Positions 44,300 to 59,602 are shown, numbered from the stretch's first letter. The stretch is DNA of 64,000 bases from Rhexocercosporidium sp. MPI-PUGE-AT-0058 (GCA_020746875.1 JAGTJL010000003.1:1798001-1862000); one strand, 5' to 3'. Notes: a model not told the origin generated them from the sequence alone. Translations and numbers: made by a program.

Positions 44300-47250
44300 A
44301 ATATAATTATAGTATAAAGCACTGATTTAACCTTTTCTTAAAACTCTTTAATTTAAGCTAAAATAGTTTGTTTTTAATTCTTTAATAGCTCGACTTAAGG
44401 TAATAATATATTTAAGTAATTTTTATTTATTAACTTAAATTAAAGAGTAATCTTTTAAATATAAGTATTATATATTAAAGAAATAGTCTTTATTAATTAA
44501 TCTTTAATAATATAAACGCTTAAGAATTACTTCGTTTACTTTCCTTTAGTAAGCTTATATATTATATTTAAGCCGTTAATAATTAGTTTGACGTCTTTAA
44601 AAGCCGAATTATAATAAAGTATTTAAATATCGTCGATATAGAATATTATAAATATTATACGTTACTCGTTTATAAATATATAAGGCTTCTCTTTATAAGT
44701 AATTAACCTTAAAGTTATTAAAGTATAAGTAAAGTCACCGTATTATAGCGCCGGTGAGTCCTTAAGTCCGTAAAGTATGCAATTAACTTCTATTACTTTT
44801 CCGTTTTATTTAAAATCGTTTAGTAAATAGTAGCGTACGCGAGTACTTATCTTACTTTATTTAACGTTAATAAAGGCATTTATTATATTAAATTAAATCA
44901 TTTCTAAATTAAATTAAGCTGTAATAGTCATAGCGGTTCTGAAGGAGCGAATAGCTAAAGTAATTATATATATTAATAAAATTAACGTTTTAGGCTATAA
45001 GTCTCCTCTTACAACGACTCGGGAGCGACAGCGGGTTAAATACCTTAACGAATCGACTTTAGCGTGAAATACTTATTTTAAGGGAATTAATTACTTAATA
45101 ATAAAGGTGTGTTTAACGACTTTCTAGTAGTTGCGCGACTTAAGGTTAATAATCTCTTTAATAACGTCGGCTCGGAAGTACTCTTTTAACAGGTGGTTTC
45201 TAAGGTTTCTTTAATTTAATAAGTCTTTAGGCATTTGTGATTAATAAATCCGTAAGAGCTTAATTAATTATTGAATTTCGATATTTTTAAATATAAACGC
45301 TAATATAATAACGTGAACTACGCTTAAATCTTTTCCGTCTTTTCGTATTAGTTTTTGACTAAGCCAGAAAGTCCTTAAAAAATCCTTTAAATACTCGCGG
45401 TTACTTAACGGTTATAATAATTCCGTAATTAATTTTTTAATAATTATTATATAAACGCTTCGATTCGGTTTTATTACTTTATTATTAACTCGAGTCTTTC
45501 GACTTTTATTAATTATTCGGTCTTTTACTCTTTTCCTTTTAAAAAGTTTAAATAAATCGGAATTTAATTTAATTAAAGCCGGAAGTAATAAGCGTAAACT
45601 TAATTCTCTGTTTTCTTTTGATTTCGATAATTATAGATGCTCCTCGTACTCAGTTGCTTAAAGTAGAGCTTTTAATTACTTAAAGCCGACACTTTCTTTA
45701 AATACTCTCTAACGCTTAAGATTACGCTTTTAATTATATAACTTTTTAAAGTAAATTATAACTTATAATATCGACTTCCGTTTAAGGCTTATATTATTTT
45801 AAAAGTTTAATATATTACGTAAAATACTTCTTTTAATTACGCTTTTAGACGCTAACTATCTTAAAGTATCGGCTTATTTTAAGATTTAATTAAAGTGCTT
45901 ATAAATAAAAAGTCTAGTATTCTTTTTTAATTAAATTACTCCCGAGTTTTTATTAACGAGTAATTAAATAAAATTAAGAGCTATTAAATTAATTAAAAGT
46001 GGCGTATTTACTTTTATTAATTTAACTAAAGGAGAAGCAAATAGTTTTACTTCCGAGCTTAAAAGCTTAATTAAAGGTTTTAATACCCTTAAGCTTATAA
46101 ACTCGTCGACTTTTATAGCGCTTATTACTTCGCTTAGTTATTCTCCGTTCGAAGTAATAAATAATGTTTTTAATTTTAATATATTAAGTACGCTTAGTCG
46201 ATTAATTATAATAAAATTAACGTTTTAATTTTCTTCTTTTTCTTTTAGTATTTCCGTAAGATCTTTTAATATTAAGCGCGGCTAGTTAATCGCTATCTTT
46301 ATATTTAAAGAGCTTAAATAAAAGAGGGTTTCGTTAAAAGTAATATTTCGAGTCATTATTATATATTATAATTAAAGCACTCAGATTTTATAAATATTAA
46401 ATAAAACGTATTTAATTAAGTAATTAAGGTGCGCTCGCGGGTTAACTTTAAAAGCTCTTTTTTAACGGAGAGCTTTTCGGTTTTTAATTATAAAATAAGC
46501 TTTATAATCGTATATATATAAGTTACTTTAGTTAGGCCGTAAATCGGTTGGTAGCTTTAGCGTGAGCTTAGGGTTATAATACCGAAAATACTACTTAAAT
46601 TAAGTTTAAAATACTTCGTTCGGACTTTTAAAGCTTTTGCAAATAAATGGACTTATATTATAAAAAATAATTACTGTCATTATTAATTCCGTCTAAAGCG
46701 CTCGGAGTAAATTAGCAGAAAGGCGCATCTTAATTAATTTATCGATTATTTCTTTACTTACACGCTCAGCTCTTTTATTAAGTTAGTATATATATGAGGG
46801 AATAGATTTAATATTAATATTACTCTTCTTATATTACTTTTTATATTTAATTAATTTATTAATCTTTATAATTAAGGTATCGTTATTTTAGCGTATTTTA
46901 TAAACTAAGAGCCCGAATTAGCGTCTTATTTACGCCTTAAATAATTTAAGAATATTTAAGACGGCGATTAATTCTTTAGTTTTTAAAAGCCGCTTATAGA
47001 ATTTCTTATTATATTTATCTTTAATTAATAAAAGCTAACTATTTTTATTAAACTTTATTAAAAAGTCGAATAAATCTTAAGAAATACGGTAAAAAGGACG
47101 GGTAATTGCTTTTTTAATTAATAACGACTTATTACTTATTATATAATAGTTACTGCATAATGCTCGTATTTTAATCGAGTTAAGCTTTAAATTTCGACGT
47201 TACGCGTATTTTTCATTAGGTTTTTTAAGGCTTCTTTTCTTAAATGATTT
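44300..47250 (-). mobile_element. Copia pol relic, minus strand (different family)
   Basis: Reading right to left there is an integrase remnant near 46700-46790 (KRAERVSKEIIDKLIKMRLS), then reverse transcriptase: RCRSRVVVRGDL at about 45020, TAMTITAQFNLEMIQFNIIN at about 44900, CILYGLKDSPAL-stop-YGDF at about 44770, and IIFIIFYIDDI near 44630 (the Y-x-D-D box is intact). These match the order and spacing of Copia pol. No LTRs are found: the right edge is cut near 47300 by the 12.6 kb Gypsy element, and the left edge fades around 44 kb. It is more mutated than the Copia at 18.9-25.1 kb and has a different RT sequence. Confidence 0.75.
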
Positions 47251-47298
47251 ACGCGTAGATATTATAAATAAGCTTTATTGACTTATAATTTTAAATAT

Positions 47299-47303
47299 TA
47301 TTA
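47299..47303. repeat. Target-site duplication TATTA (left)
   Basis: TATTA precedes the LTR at 47304 and is repeated exactly at 59881-59885 after the other LTR. Confidence 0.75.
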
Positions 47304-47580
47304 TGGTGGGGTTGACCTCAGAGATCCATTTATCACGTGATTGAGCTACATCTTGCTATATTTAAAATAGCCTCTAAGGCAACATCTTTTAAAGATAATA
47401 ACGATTTTTACTACTATAACTTTTCTTTTTTATTTAAATTATACTTCTCTCTTCCTTTAATAAATTATACTCCTTAAATATATAATATCTTTAATATTCG
47501 TTAAATAAGTATTTCTTACGTTTACCCTCCGGCATTTGCTTTATTACCTTCTTATTATATATTTAGTATTTTCCCCTTTA
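47304..47580 (+). repeat. 5' LTR of the 12.6 kb Gypsy element
   Basis: 277 bp, starts TGGTGGGGTTGACC and ends TTTTCCCCTTTA. It contains TATCACGTGATTGAG near 47330, more CpA-rich and so less mutated at its left end than its partner. Confidence 0.8.
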
Positions 47581-50500
47581 TATATTTTAGTAACCGACGC
47601 AAGGAGTAAATAGAAAAGCTAAAATAAGGTATATAAAAAAGCTTAAAGGCCCCTTATATTAATTATAAAGACCGAAACTAATAAGTGCTCGAACTAGTAT
47701 AAATCTATTCACTTAAAAATCTCTTAGCTTTTAAAAGTAGAATTAAATACGGCACCTCGATAGTCTCTTATAATATAATAAGAAATATAAGAAGTCTGAA
47801 GGGAAACTACTTACTTTTAATATAAGAGTACTTAAACTATTAGAAATGCCAGCTTTAACACGTAAAACATCGATGCTGAAAAAGGTCGGACTGAAAATAG
47901 CCGGATCACGCCGTTAGAAACGCCTTAATTGATATCGAAGCATATTCGATATTTCGGAAATAAGAAGTAAATCATTTAAAATAAATCCGGTAAATTTCAA
48001 CGCTAACCGCACCTTTAGCAGGCGTATTTATTACTTTTTTCCTTTTCTTTTTCCGTTAAGAGCCTACTTTAAGCTAGCGAGACGGAGCTTAATAAAAAGA
48101 TATACGGGGTTTTATCTTATGCTTTTTCAATTAGTTTTAGTCTTAAGTTATTTTACGCCGAGATTAATTTTAATAATAATAAAGCTTTTATATTTAACGA
48201 GATTTATTTACTTCGCTTAAGCTTATACGTTTATTTATTATAAAGACAAAAGGCCTAGACTTCGGCGTCTTTCGGGCTTTATTACCCCGGAAAGAGCCTA
48301 AAGCTATAAACTCTTTAACTTAATATTTTACTTATATACCTTTTTTATTTTCTTAAGCTCGTATATTCTTCTTTTTTTAATATAATATATTATATCTTTT
48401 ACTCTTTTATTAATAATATTAAGCGCATTTATTCTTTAGTAAATCACTAATTTTATTAAAGAAAATTAATTATATTTGAAAACGATACTAAAAACAACGC
48501 CTTTAGCGGCAACCTAAAGGGTAAGGAGCTTAAACGACTTATTAATAACTTCTCTACAACCCGAGAAAGCTCTACGACCCCGACTATAGACTACTTTATT
48601 ACTAAGACTGGCTTTATAAGCTTTACAAGCTCTTTTACTTTCGTGCCTATTAGACCTTTAATAAAGCCTAATATCGCTAAAATTATTAACTTTACTTTAT
48701 TATAATTATTAAAAATACTTATAAATAATGCTCCGATTATAAGGAAGAAAAAGAAGAGAAATAAAAGTAGTAATAACAACTTATAATAAGATATATTTAG
48801 TTATAATTAAGGCAATAGTTATTTAAAAAGCTCCGGTGTAAGAGCTTAAGCCGCCCCTTAAGCTTTACCGGCTTATATAATACTTACTTAGCTTATATAT
48901 CCTCAAGTTATATTATATTCGCCTCCGAAGTAAAGGAGACTTAACCCCGTTAATATAAGCTATACAGTACCGCTTCAGGCTTAAGCCACTTCCGCTTAAG
49001 CTTTCCAATTAATACGACTTACGCTAAGATAATATAAATTTATTAAAACTTTTATATTATATAAAGTAGACGAGGCTCTAAATAATTACTATTATAAACT
49101 TACTTTTAATAATATAACGTCTTAATAGCTTATGTCTTAGGCCGTACGACTTGCTACGGATTCTATTAAAGGACCTCCTTATTTCGTAATAGCTTAAGCT
49201 ATGCTAACCTTAGGCACCTTTAGCTACTTATACTTTAACGGGAATAATATTACTAGGTTTTTCAAGACTCTAAAGCAGCTCTTTATAGCTCGAGGCATCA
49301 CAAAAGACGCCGAAAAGAAATAATACGTTGTAGATTATTATATTCTTAAAGTAAGCCAAAATATTAAGTGGCTCTCCGACTTCTTTAATAGCACTTATTA
49401 AGAATTAATTAAAGAAGTTATAAAAGAATACCGAACGTTTAATTTTAAGTAATATTATTATACTTTTTAAAACTTAAAGAAGATATTTAATAATTTTAAA
49501 TATATTATAAAAAATATTTTTAAATCTTAATCTCGATAGTTCCTCCGAGCTTTTAAAGAAGTTAGTCGAGCTTATATATAAAAGAAAATTATTATAAAGC
49601 GGCAAATAATTATAAAGTTTTTAATAGCTTTACTTAAGTATTTAAAGCGAAAGGCCGGAACTTTTATAAAAAATAATAATACTTTTAATATAAAAAATAT
49701 ATAATCTTTTAATAAAATATACGCTAAAATAAAAGGCTTACTTCGAGTCGAGCGGGAAATCGACACGTTAATTAAAGAAGAAGTATTATTTATACGAATT
49801 ACTTAAGCCGACCGTCTTCGACTCGGGTCGAGTAATAGCAAAACTCCCTTTTCAGCGGCATAGTTCGGGGGGCTTAACTTTATAGCTTGCCTCGAGCTTA
49901 TAAGATATAAAGATAATTCTTTAGCTCGGGAGATCGACGACGTTTTTAAAAAAAGTTCGGTACTTTATCTTAAATTAAATTAAGAAAAGTATATTTAAGA
50001 AGAAGTTATTCTTATTATCGAGAGGCTAACTCGTGATATTAATTAAATTATAAAACGGGATATCGATACGATTACAGAAAGATTAAATAACTTACGTATT
50101 TTATACGTTATTATAAAGAAAAAAAAGAATTTAAAGTTAATAGCCGAAGTTAAGGCTTTATTTATTTATAAGTCGATTATATACCCCGAAGAAGTTAAGG
50201 TATTTTATTAAGATTTTAAAATAAGCTTTAAATATAATCGATGTTTTAATATAAAAGATAATATAAGCACCGAATGCCTCTTTTACTTTAATAGGCCGAT
50301 TCTAAGTACTAAACCTTAAGGATTTTATAAATATTAAAATTAATATTACGAATTTAAAAAGTGGCTTAATTTAAAAATTATTCATAAAAATAAAGATAAT
50401 TACATTTATATAAGCTCTTAAAAAAAAGGAATAAAAGCTTAAGCGGTTTAATTTCCTTAAGATAAACTAAAAAAAAAAGTCTTTATTTTATAAATAATTA

Positions 50501-53089
50501 ATATAAAAAAAGACTTAAATTTAAAATAAAAAGAAAAAGCAGTTTAGAAAAAGCTCCGGGACGCTTAAAAAGCCCTTTTAACTTAATAAAATATTATACC
50601 GAAGTCAGCTTTAAAAGGATTAATACTAAAAGCAAGTTAAAAGCCTTAAGATTATTTAGATATTTTTATTATCCGACTCTTTAATATAATAAAATTAATT
50701 AACGTTTAAAACGTACTTATTACTTCCGATTCAAAAAGAATAAATAATAGTTTCAAAATAATACTTGCGGAAATAAGATAATAAAGTGCCGCTGCTTTTA
50801 AAATAATAGCAAAAGCTAAATTATATATAACCGGAATCTTATTCTAAAAACGCCTTAAAGCTTAAACTAATTACAGAAAACTAAAAGTTTATAAAAAAGT
50901 CAAGAATATCGTCAGATTTTAAAAGCTTATAAACGTAAACCTTTTAATTAAAGCACTTAAGGCAAAACTTACTCGGATTATTGTAAAAGATAATAATAAT
51001 AATACTATTTTTAAGAAATTAAAAGAAGTTACTCTAATCGTGAGTCGAAAAGGACCGATTATTATTAAATTACTTTTTACAAGGACTATTCGGGAACGCG
51101 TTAAAAGCAACTTACTTATCGCCGTTAAAGCGACTTCAGGCCGACTTCGCGTATATTAAACGCTATCGCAGAATAATTACACGCTAAATAATACGCTAAA
51201 TAAGTTTCTTATTCAGAAAGAGCTTTTTAAAAACTTAATTTTAAAAGAAATCCTTATTTTAATCGACTTATTAAAAATAAGTCGACCGAAGACTATTAAT
51301 TAAGAGATTTAAGACTAAATCGCTACTACTAATATTAAGATTATAAAGTATATAAAAGCTTTTTAGAATTACGATTAAAAAGGAAATAATATTATATTTT
51401 AACGCCTTTTATTATTTTAAGTTAATATTTCGGATTTTATATTAAGAAGATTACGAGCTTTACGACAGCCTGGACGTATTTTCCTTAAATAAAAACAACA
51501 AGTTATTATTTACTTTACCGTATCTTAAGCTAAACTTACGTATAAGCTTTAAGTTTAATAAAAGAAATAAAAATATTAAGTCTTCTTAATATAAAAAATA
51601 CTAATTTAGTAATTAACTTTTTAATTATTATTAAGCTTAATTCCTTTCTTTAACTCGGTGCTTATAATCTTAACCGTTATTTTAATAGCGCTTTAAAGAG
51701 TAATAGTTTTAAAAGAAGAACTTAAAGTCGACTTATTATTAATTGCTAAAGTTTACTTAATCGATATATCTTAAGGACCGAGTTATAAGTAATACTCTCT
51801 AACGCCGAAGTATATAATTATTATGCTTAAAAGGATAAGACTTAATAATATTTAAATTACTCTTAATTCCAGCGTAAAAGTCAATTATATATTTTATAAT
51901 ATTACTGTTTAATTAAAAATCCTTATTATAAAAAGCGACTTTATAGCTTTAAAGAGTATTATAAGCGCAAAATCGCGATTTCTAAGATATATAAATAATA
52001 TTCCGGTTATAATAAAAGATTATATTATCTTTATTAAGTTTTATATTATAAATATCTTAAGTATTAAAATTATTTTTAAATTTCTATTCTTTTAAATTAC
52101 GCGCGTTTTATTTAAATACTTATTTAATATAAAAAGCGGTTTAATTTACGTTAACTTATAAAATAAGACTACGCGACTAATCACTATTATTAAAGTAATT
52201 AAACTTATAGAGTACGCTAAAAGCATTAAAGCCGTAAAGTCTAAAAGCCGAGCTAATAAAATATTATTAAATCCGAAATCAAACTACTTAAAGTCCGAAA
52301 CTGACTCGAAAAACGAGTAATTAATTATAATTAAAGCTTTATAATCAGTACCGTCGAATACTTTCTAAAGGACACTTCCTTTGAGCTCGAGGACGAGCTT
52401 TTCTATAAAAGGGATAAAGAAACCTTTAATAATAAAAGCAATTCCTCTTTTAAAGACGTCTTATATATTTCTATCGAATATATAAAGCGAGAATTCATAA
52501 TTCTAAAAACAAACCTTTACGATTACCTCTTTTATAAAGACTTTATTAAAGCTCCTTTCGGCAGAAAACGTATATTTAATACCGTATTAACTAAGAAAAT
52601 CGAGCTTATTTTTCAATTTATTATAGATTATAATATTTTATTAATAATATCTTTATTTAAAGAACGCAAACAAGTCTCGCGAGTTTATATTATATATAAA
52701 ACGAAAGACAAAAAGATCAGGCTTATAAATTAAATAAATGAAATAAAAGATACGCTTAAAGATTATAAAAACTAATATAAAGTTTTTAAAAAAAGAAACT
52801 TTCCTTAAAAGTAAGTTAAAAGGTATTAAAACATTTTACTTTCTTGTTTTGCCGGCTTTCCTCGTGGATCTAGGATTATAAAAGAATGACTTATTACTTT
52901 AAATATTAAAAATATATTATAATTAAAAGAGAAAGCCCTTTTCAACGAAATTATATTAAATCGAAAAAGTATTATTATATTTAATTAAACTAAATATAAG
53001 AAATTCCATAAGAATGTTTTATTACTTACCGTTATTAAAATAGTAAACCACGAAGCCTAATAAGTATTATACTTTTCACTCCTTAAAGC

Positions 53090-54400
53090 ATTAGCTCCCG
53101 AAGTCAGAAAGATAATAAAAGATAAACTTAACCGTGAGGTTCTCGAATTCTTTAAGAGGCCGTATTATAACGCTTAGTTTTTAATCAAAAAAAAGGAACT
53201 AAGAAAGTATCGCTTAATTAACTCGGTAATTATATCTAACGTAATTATTTTAAGAGACGTTAACTTACTTCCTTTTATTAACGAATTTTTAAAGGAATTT
53301 ATAAAATGCCATATTACGAGCTTAATAAACCTATACTTAGGTTATAATTAACAAGTATTATATTAAAGCAGCCGAAATATAACGGCCTTCTTCGTGCTTA
53401 GTATCGGATTAGTCCGAAATACGACGCTATCTTAAGGAGTTATAAATTTTATTACTTAGTTCGTAAGAATAATTAATAAAATATTAAAAGATGTCATGCT
53501 TTTTATTATAATGCCGTTCTTAGACAACGTTAGCGTAAAAGGATTATATATAAATTATAATCGAAAGGAAGTACGGCCTGGAATTCGCTAATTTGTTCTT
53601 AAGTACTTTTTTAACTTCGATAAAATACTAAAACGCCTTAAGCGCGTTAAAGTTATTATAAGTCCTAAATCGCAGTTCTGTCGCAATAGTATAAACGTCG
53701 TCGGCTACGTATGTAACTTATAAAGAAGAAAACTTTCAATTATATACTTAATTAAGGTATAAAAGTGGAAAGAACTTAAGAACGTTATAAAAGTTAAAAG
53801 ATTTCTAAGTTTAATTATTTATTTCCGTATTTAAATCAAAGACTTTCGTTTATTAGCCGAGCTGTTATACGATCTTATTAAAAAAAGAGTTAAATTCATA
53901 TAAAACCCCGCAATTTATGGCTAAATAATAAAAACCTTTTAAGATATCTTATGCTCTTTCTCAGTATTTTATAAAATCGATTACTCTAAGGGCGCTAGCG
54001 AAATCGTCGTTTCTATAAACTCTAGCAGAGTCGGATAAGGTGGTTTCTTTAATTAACGTGACCCGAAAAATAATAAGCTTAAACCGGCAAAGTATAAGAG
54101 CGACTTTTAAATAAAAGTAAAATAAGATTATAATATTATAAAAAGAAAATATAAAGGCATACTCTTAATCCTTAAGAAGCTTAAAATCTAACTTATAAGA
54201 GTCCATTTTATTATAAAGATTAACGCAAATACTCTTATTATTTAACTTAAAAGAGTTACTTACGACTATCTTAATATAATACTTATTCGCTAACTCGCCT
54301 AAATTAAGCTTTTCGACTTCGAAGTGCGCTATGTCAAAGGTGTTACGCACATAATAATAAATGCTCTCTTAAGGAGATTTAAATACTTTAAGGATATTAA
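53090..54400 (+). pseudogene. Gypsy reverse transcriptase-RNase H region
   Basis: One frame reads PYYNA-stop-FLIKKKELRKYR, LINSVIISNVIILRDVNLLP, FINEFLKEF and SLINLYLGYN, then LSIGLVRNTTLS-stop-GV, the conserved order of a fungal Gypsy RT. The catalytic box is FLDNVSVKG near 53515-53540, with N where the second D is expected. RNase H follows, ending at FDFEVRYVKGVTHIIINALL near 54310-54350. Stops fall mainly at Q and W positions. Confidence 0.8.
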
Positions 54401-55959
54401 AGAGAATATCGAAAATAATAACGATAAAGATTAAATCTTAACTAAACTTAATGCAATTAGAATTTGCCCGATAAAAGCGAAGAATATAAAAGACTTAATA
54501 AAAGAGCCAGAGACCTTCGATAACCTTAAATTAACCTGAAGACGCGATATCCTCATCGATATAAAGCGAAAAGTCTAAGAATTACGAAATAAGTCGAACG
54601 ATTAAGTAATACTTAATAGCAACTCGAGTATAAATTAAGAAAATAAAGCGAACTTATTAATATTTTTAAAATATTATAAAGAATATTATTAAAAGATAAT
54701 TACTTATTTAATTACGCTTAAAACTCCGAAAAGTATAAATTTAAAAGCTTTTTATATATTTAAAAAAAAAGTATTATTATATAAAGTTTATAATTAACGT
54801 ATTTAAAGACTTTTATTAAAAGGCGCATTTATTAAGCTCGTTATCGACACCGATAAAGATAAAGTATATATCTTATAAAGCTATTATAATAGCTCCGGTT
54901 ATAAAAGAAAAGAAAGTATATATTACCGCATCTCCCAGCGCTATTTCTAAAAGAGCTGTTTTAAGGATTCTACGGAATTCGTTAAAACATACGATAAATG
55001 CATATTACGTAATACTAAGCGACAAAAAGAACTTATAATTTTAATTACTTTAAATAAACTTATAAAAAAATAAGCGCTAAATATTACTTTTATATTAATA
55101 TAAAATAAAAAAAAGTATCTTATTATCGCTTAAAACGATATAAGCGGTTAAGTCGAAGCTAAGGCGCTTGCTTCGAAGGAGGCTAAAAATATCGCTGATT
55201 TCATTTAATAAGACATTATTTATTAATATAAGTTATTTTAAAAGCTAATAGTTAATAAAAGCATAAAAAATATAAGCGAAGTCGTTAACTTATTAAATAA
55301 AATAAAAATTCGACGAATTCAAATATTAGCTTATAACGCAAAAGCTAATAGTATAATCGAATGAGGACATAGCCTTATTAAAAATACTCTTTCTAAAATA
55401 AAAAAAGACTAAATAAATAGTTTATTAATAGTTTTATTCACTAACCGCATTATAATTTATAAACTTATAAGCTATACTCCCTTTTATATAATTTACGGTA
55501 AAGAACCAGTTCTCTTTATTAAAATACGTTATCTTACTTAAAAAAGCCTTTTTTTAAAAGATATTAAGAGTATTAATAATTTAATTTATATTTAATCTTT
55601 TTAATATTAAATATAAAATAATAAAATAAAAAAAGCTAAGCTTTAAAAAACACGCTGTAAATAAAAAGAAAAAGAAGCTTTTAACGTAAAAAAGGATATT
55701 CGAAATAAGTTATTATAAGTTAAAGACTTAATTCTTAAGTACGATTTTATTCGAGAAATCGATATATTAAAGAATAAAAAGCTTGACTTTTAGTAGCTAA
55801 AACTTTACGAAATTTACGAGGCCTTCCTTAAAAAGAGCTATTATAAGTTAAAAAAGCTAAGAGTCTACGGTGCATTCCTCCGTAATACTTTTATAATTAA
55901 TCGCCTTAAGTTATTTTATAAATAAAAGCGCTTTATTTATTATAAAAACAATAAGCTTT

Positions 55960-58900
55960 TAGTAATAACTTAATATAATAATAATAAAAACTAGCTTAAA
56001 CCCAGTCTCGAGGAGCGAAATTTATAAGGCCTTAAAAACCTTAAAGAGCTTACGAAATAAATTATACGGAATAATAAAATCATTATTAAAATACTTAAAA
56101 GGCTAACTCACGCAAAATAAAATTAATATTAAGTCGTTACTTACTCTTTCAATAAGTAATCTAATCGCCACGATTAATACTATTAATTACTCTTTATTAT
56201 AATTCTCATAACTTGTCGCTCAGCGTTATCGAACGCTAAATTATAATAAAGACGTACCTTTTATACCTTATAAGAAAAACGAAGATTAAAGTATAATAAT
56301 AAAGGCATATACTGAAATATTAAGGGCTTTCCCTTAAACGACGAAAAATCCCTTCAGCACTTCGAATACTACTTACGCTTATAAATACCCTCCGATCGCA
56401 CTTATAAGTCGTTCCGCAACGATAAACATTAGTATCTTAGTCGAGCTAAATAATATGTTTATAATAACTGCTTTTCGAATAATTCAGTATTACTAACGCT
56501 AAACGTATAAGCTTAAAAGCTTATAAATATAATAATTATTAATACTTTATAAAACTAAAGAAGCTCTTAAGAAACTCAAAGAGAGTTTTAGCCTTATAAA
56601 GTAATTTAACTAAATTAAGTCGATTATAATTTACGCTATAAAAGAGTAGAATCTAATTGAATACTTATTCCTTATTAAATCTTAAAAAGAATTAAATAAT
56701 AAATTAAACGAGGTTCCTTTAACGAGCCGTTCTAAAGCGTTAATAATCTTAATATATTAATAAGTTAAGCGCTAAAGATAATAACCCCCCGAGATATATT
56801 ACCGAAATAAGCTCGTATAATAAGTCCTCGAAGGTGGTCGAAGACCAGAAATTCTTTCCTAATATTACTTAAACACTTTATAATAAAAAAGATTTATCCT
56901 AATTAAAACAGCTCTTAAAGCTATAATAAATAAGTTATCAGTTTAAAAAGAAAATATATAACGACTAAAAGGTTACGCGCAATTAAACGACTTAAAATTT
57001 AAAAGAATTTATAAAACTAAATAAATAAAACTAATTTACATACCCAAATAAATAATAAAGCGCGCGACAAGCCACAGGTTATTATAAGGGAAATAAGCTA
57101 TTATAACTACCTTATATTAATAATAAAGATCGTTAAATTTATTATTAATAATACAAAAAGTTTATTTAAATATTAATAACTTTAATATAATATACTTAAA
57201 AACGGAGCTTAATACTCCAAGATCGTAACAATTAAGCTAAAGACGAGCAAAGTAAGTACGGCTAATAAGTTATAAATCTTTAGCTTTTTTATATTTCTTT
57301 TACGCTTTTAACTTTTTATATTATAAGTACTTTATTCTTAATTAAACTATTAGTCCTCGGAAATCAGCGGTCGAGTTATCGCGAGCTTAAAGTTTAACGT
57401 AAGAGTTATTATTAAATTTTATAAGTTCTCTCGATCGACGGTTATTAAATCTGAGCTCTTACGCTACTTAAATGCTAATAGTAATAATTTAATTAAAAGC
57501 AAAAGTATAAAATAATAGATTAAGTACTGTAATAAGTTAAGCCTGCCTTAAGTTATTCCAGGTAACGCATCGAAGTGCTAAAGTAATAACGATTTTATTT
57601 CCTTAGAATTTCGGTTAATTAATTTTAAGATAATAAGACAGGCAGAACTACTCCGTGCGAAGGAAGATTTTAATTAATTTAAATTACACGCCTCTTCCCT
57701 AGCCGTTCCGAAATCTCGCTTATCGAAATTCAAATACTATTATTATAATTCCGTCGTAATAATAACTTTATAAAAGACTTAAATAAGTAAATAATACTTT
57801 ATTATAAGCACTTAAGCTATTTATAAGTATTCCTTTAATTTTATCCTTATAAAGCTATCTCTTATTAAGTAAATTAACTAGACTTCAAGTTAAGAGCTTT
57901 TCTCAGCCAAATATTAATCCTCGGACTTTTAAATTAAGAATATTAATTAATTAAGAAAAAATATTATTACTTTCGCTCTTAAGATATATTTACTTCTTCT
58001 TTAAACTTAAAATCCGGCTCAGCTTACACCGGCTTATAAAAGTATTCAAGGAATATTTCTATTACTCTTAGAATTATTATAAAATTATATTAATATAAAG
58101 TTTTTTAAAAAAGAACTTTATTTTTAGATAAAAAGGGGTTACTTTAATAAGAAAGGACTTCTAAAAAGCTCGATATTATCGATTCAGAGGTTGCTTATAA
58201 TATAATTAATAAAAGCTTAAAACAAATAATAAAGTTAAAGATACTTTCTATTTTAATAAAGCGATTAAAGCTGCGCTTTTACTTCAAGTCTTTAAATCGT
58301 ATTAAAGAATTATTAAGATTTAAAAGTTAGAGATATCGAACGAGAGGGAATTTACTTTTAGCTTCTTACCTTTCTTAGTTAATTAATAATAAGAAATAAG
58401 TCGAAGAAAAGCGACGATAAAGGCGGTTTAAGATAGCTTATAGCTTATTAAAACTTTAAGAGTTATTCTCGAGAAGCTTTTACCTCGTAACCTGCCGCTA
58501 GGAAAAGAAAAAGACTATAAAGAAGACTAAGCAGCTCGAAGTTAATATATAAAATATAATATCTCTTTTCTTTCTCTTTTAAATATAATAAATCTCAGCC
58601 GCTTATAATAATTTACTTATTTATTAAAAAATAATAAGAAAATATAATAAAAAGTTATTAAAATATTATCGGCGCTTTTATCTAATATAATAACCGTTAA
58701 AATAAGAAAAAAAAGAATTACTTAAGACCGACTTTATTATTATTTAATATCGACTTATTAAAAAAGTAAAAGCGGAAAAAAGAAAATAAAAATAAAGAAA
58801 AGACTTAATTAAGTTAATAAAAGAGATGCTCCGATTAGCTTTTTTTTACTTTTTTATTATACTTCGAACCTCGAAGGTAAAAAGACCGTCCTCCGATTAC

Positions 58901-59602
58901 CTATTTACTTTTAACCTTATATATTTATATATTCTTATTTCTTTAATATACTTTTAATATATTTCCTTTTATTCTTAATAATAATTAAAAAATTAAAAAG
59001 ATTTATAAAAAATTCGTTAAAATAAAAATATAAAAAAGGAACGAGGTCGTTAAAAATACGCTAACTTAAAGTATAAGGGAATATCGACGAATTCGACGCG
59101 TTATAAGGATCGATTTCTATTTTATAAGAAAAGTCAGTTTTTACGCCGTAAGAAAAGAAGTCGAGAATTTATTTAAAATGCTAATTATACGCTAATTTAT
59201 TTTAAAAGAATTACTTTAACCTTATTAAAGCTAAAGTTTACTTAAATACAATATTTAAAAAAGCAAGTTTAAGCGGCAAAAACGATATAATAAGTATTAA
59301 GAGGTATGGAAAGATTAATATAAGTATAAAAAGACGTATAAAGCTTTCTTAAAAGTATTATAAAAAAGAATAATAAAGTTATTAAAAAGGAAAAGAAAAA
59401 AAATAATAAAGTAAAAGACGATATTTAAGGGTATTAAGTAAGACAATTATTTACTTTTAAAGATAAAGTGTAAGTTATTTAACACTTACTTGTCCTTATT
59501 TAAATATATTTTCCTTTTAAGTATTTAAAGCTTTAAAGTTATAATATTAATTTTTACTTCTTTACTCGAGGTCGAGTATAAGTTTTCTAAGAGAGGGACG
59601 CA
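55960..59602. other. Unexplained 3' segment of the large Gypsy element
   Basis: 3.6 kb between the end of pol and the 3' LTR. Stop codons are dense in all frames and I recognise no domain on either strand. An out-of-pattern string near 57205-57230 (ACTCCAAGATCGTAACA) resembles an LTR-end sequence but has no partner. It may be an extra ORF, an older element within the element, or captured host DNA. Confidence 0.45.

Noticed and set aside
48591..51110. Several short minus-strand frames in the large Gypsy element
   Set aside because: They run antisense to the gag-protease region, have AT-driven composition and no domains; they are shadows of the element.
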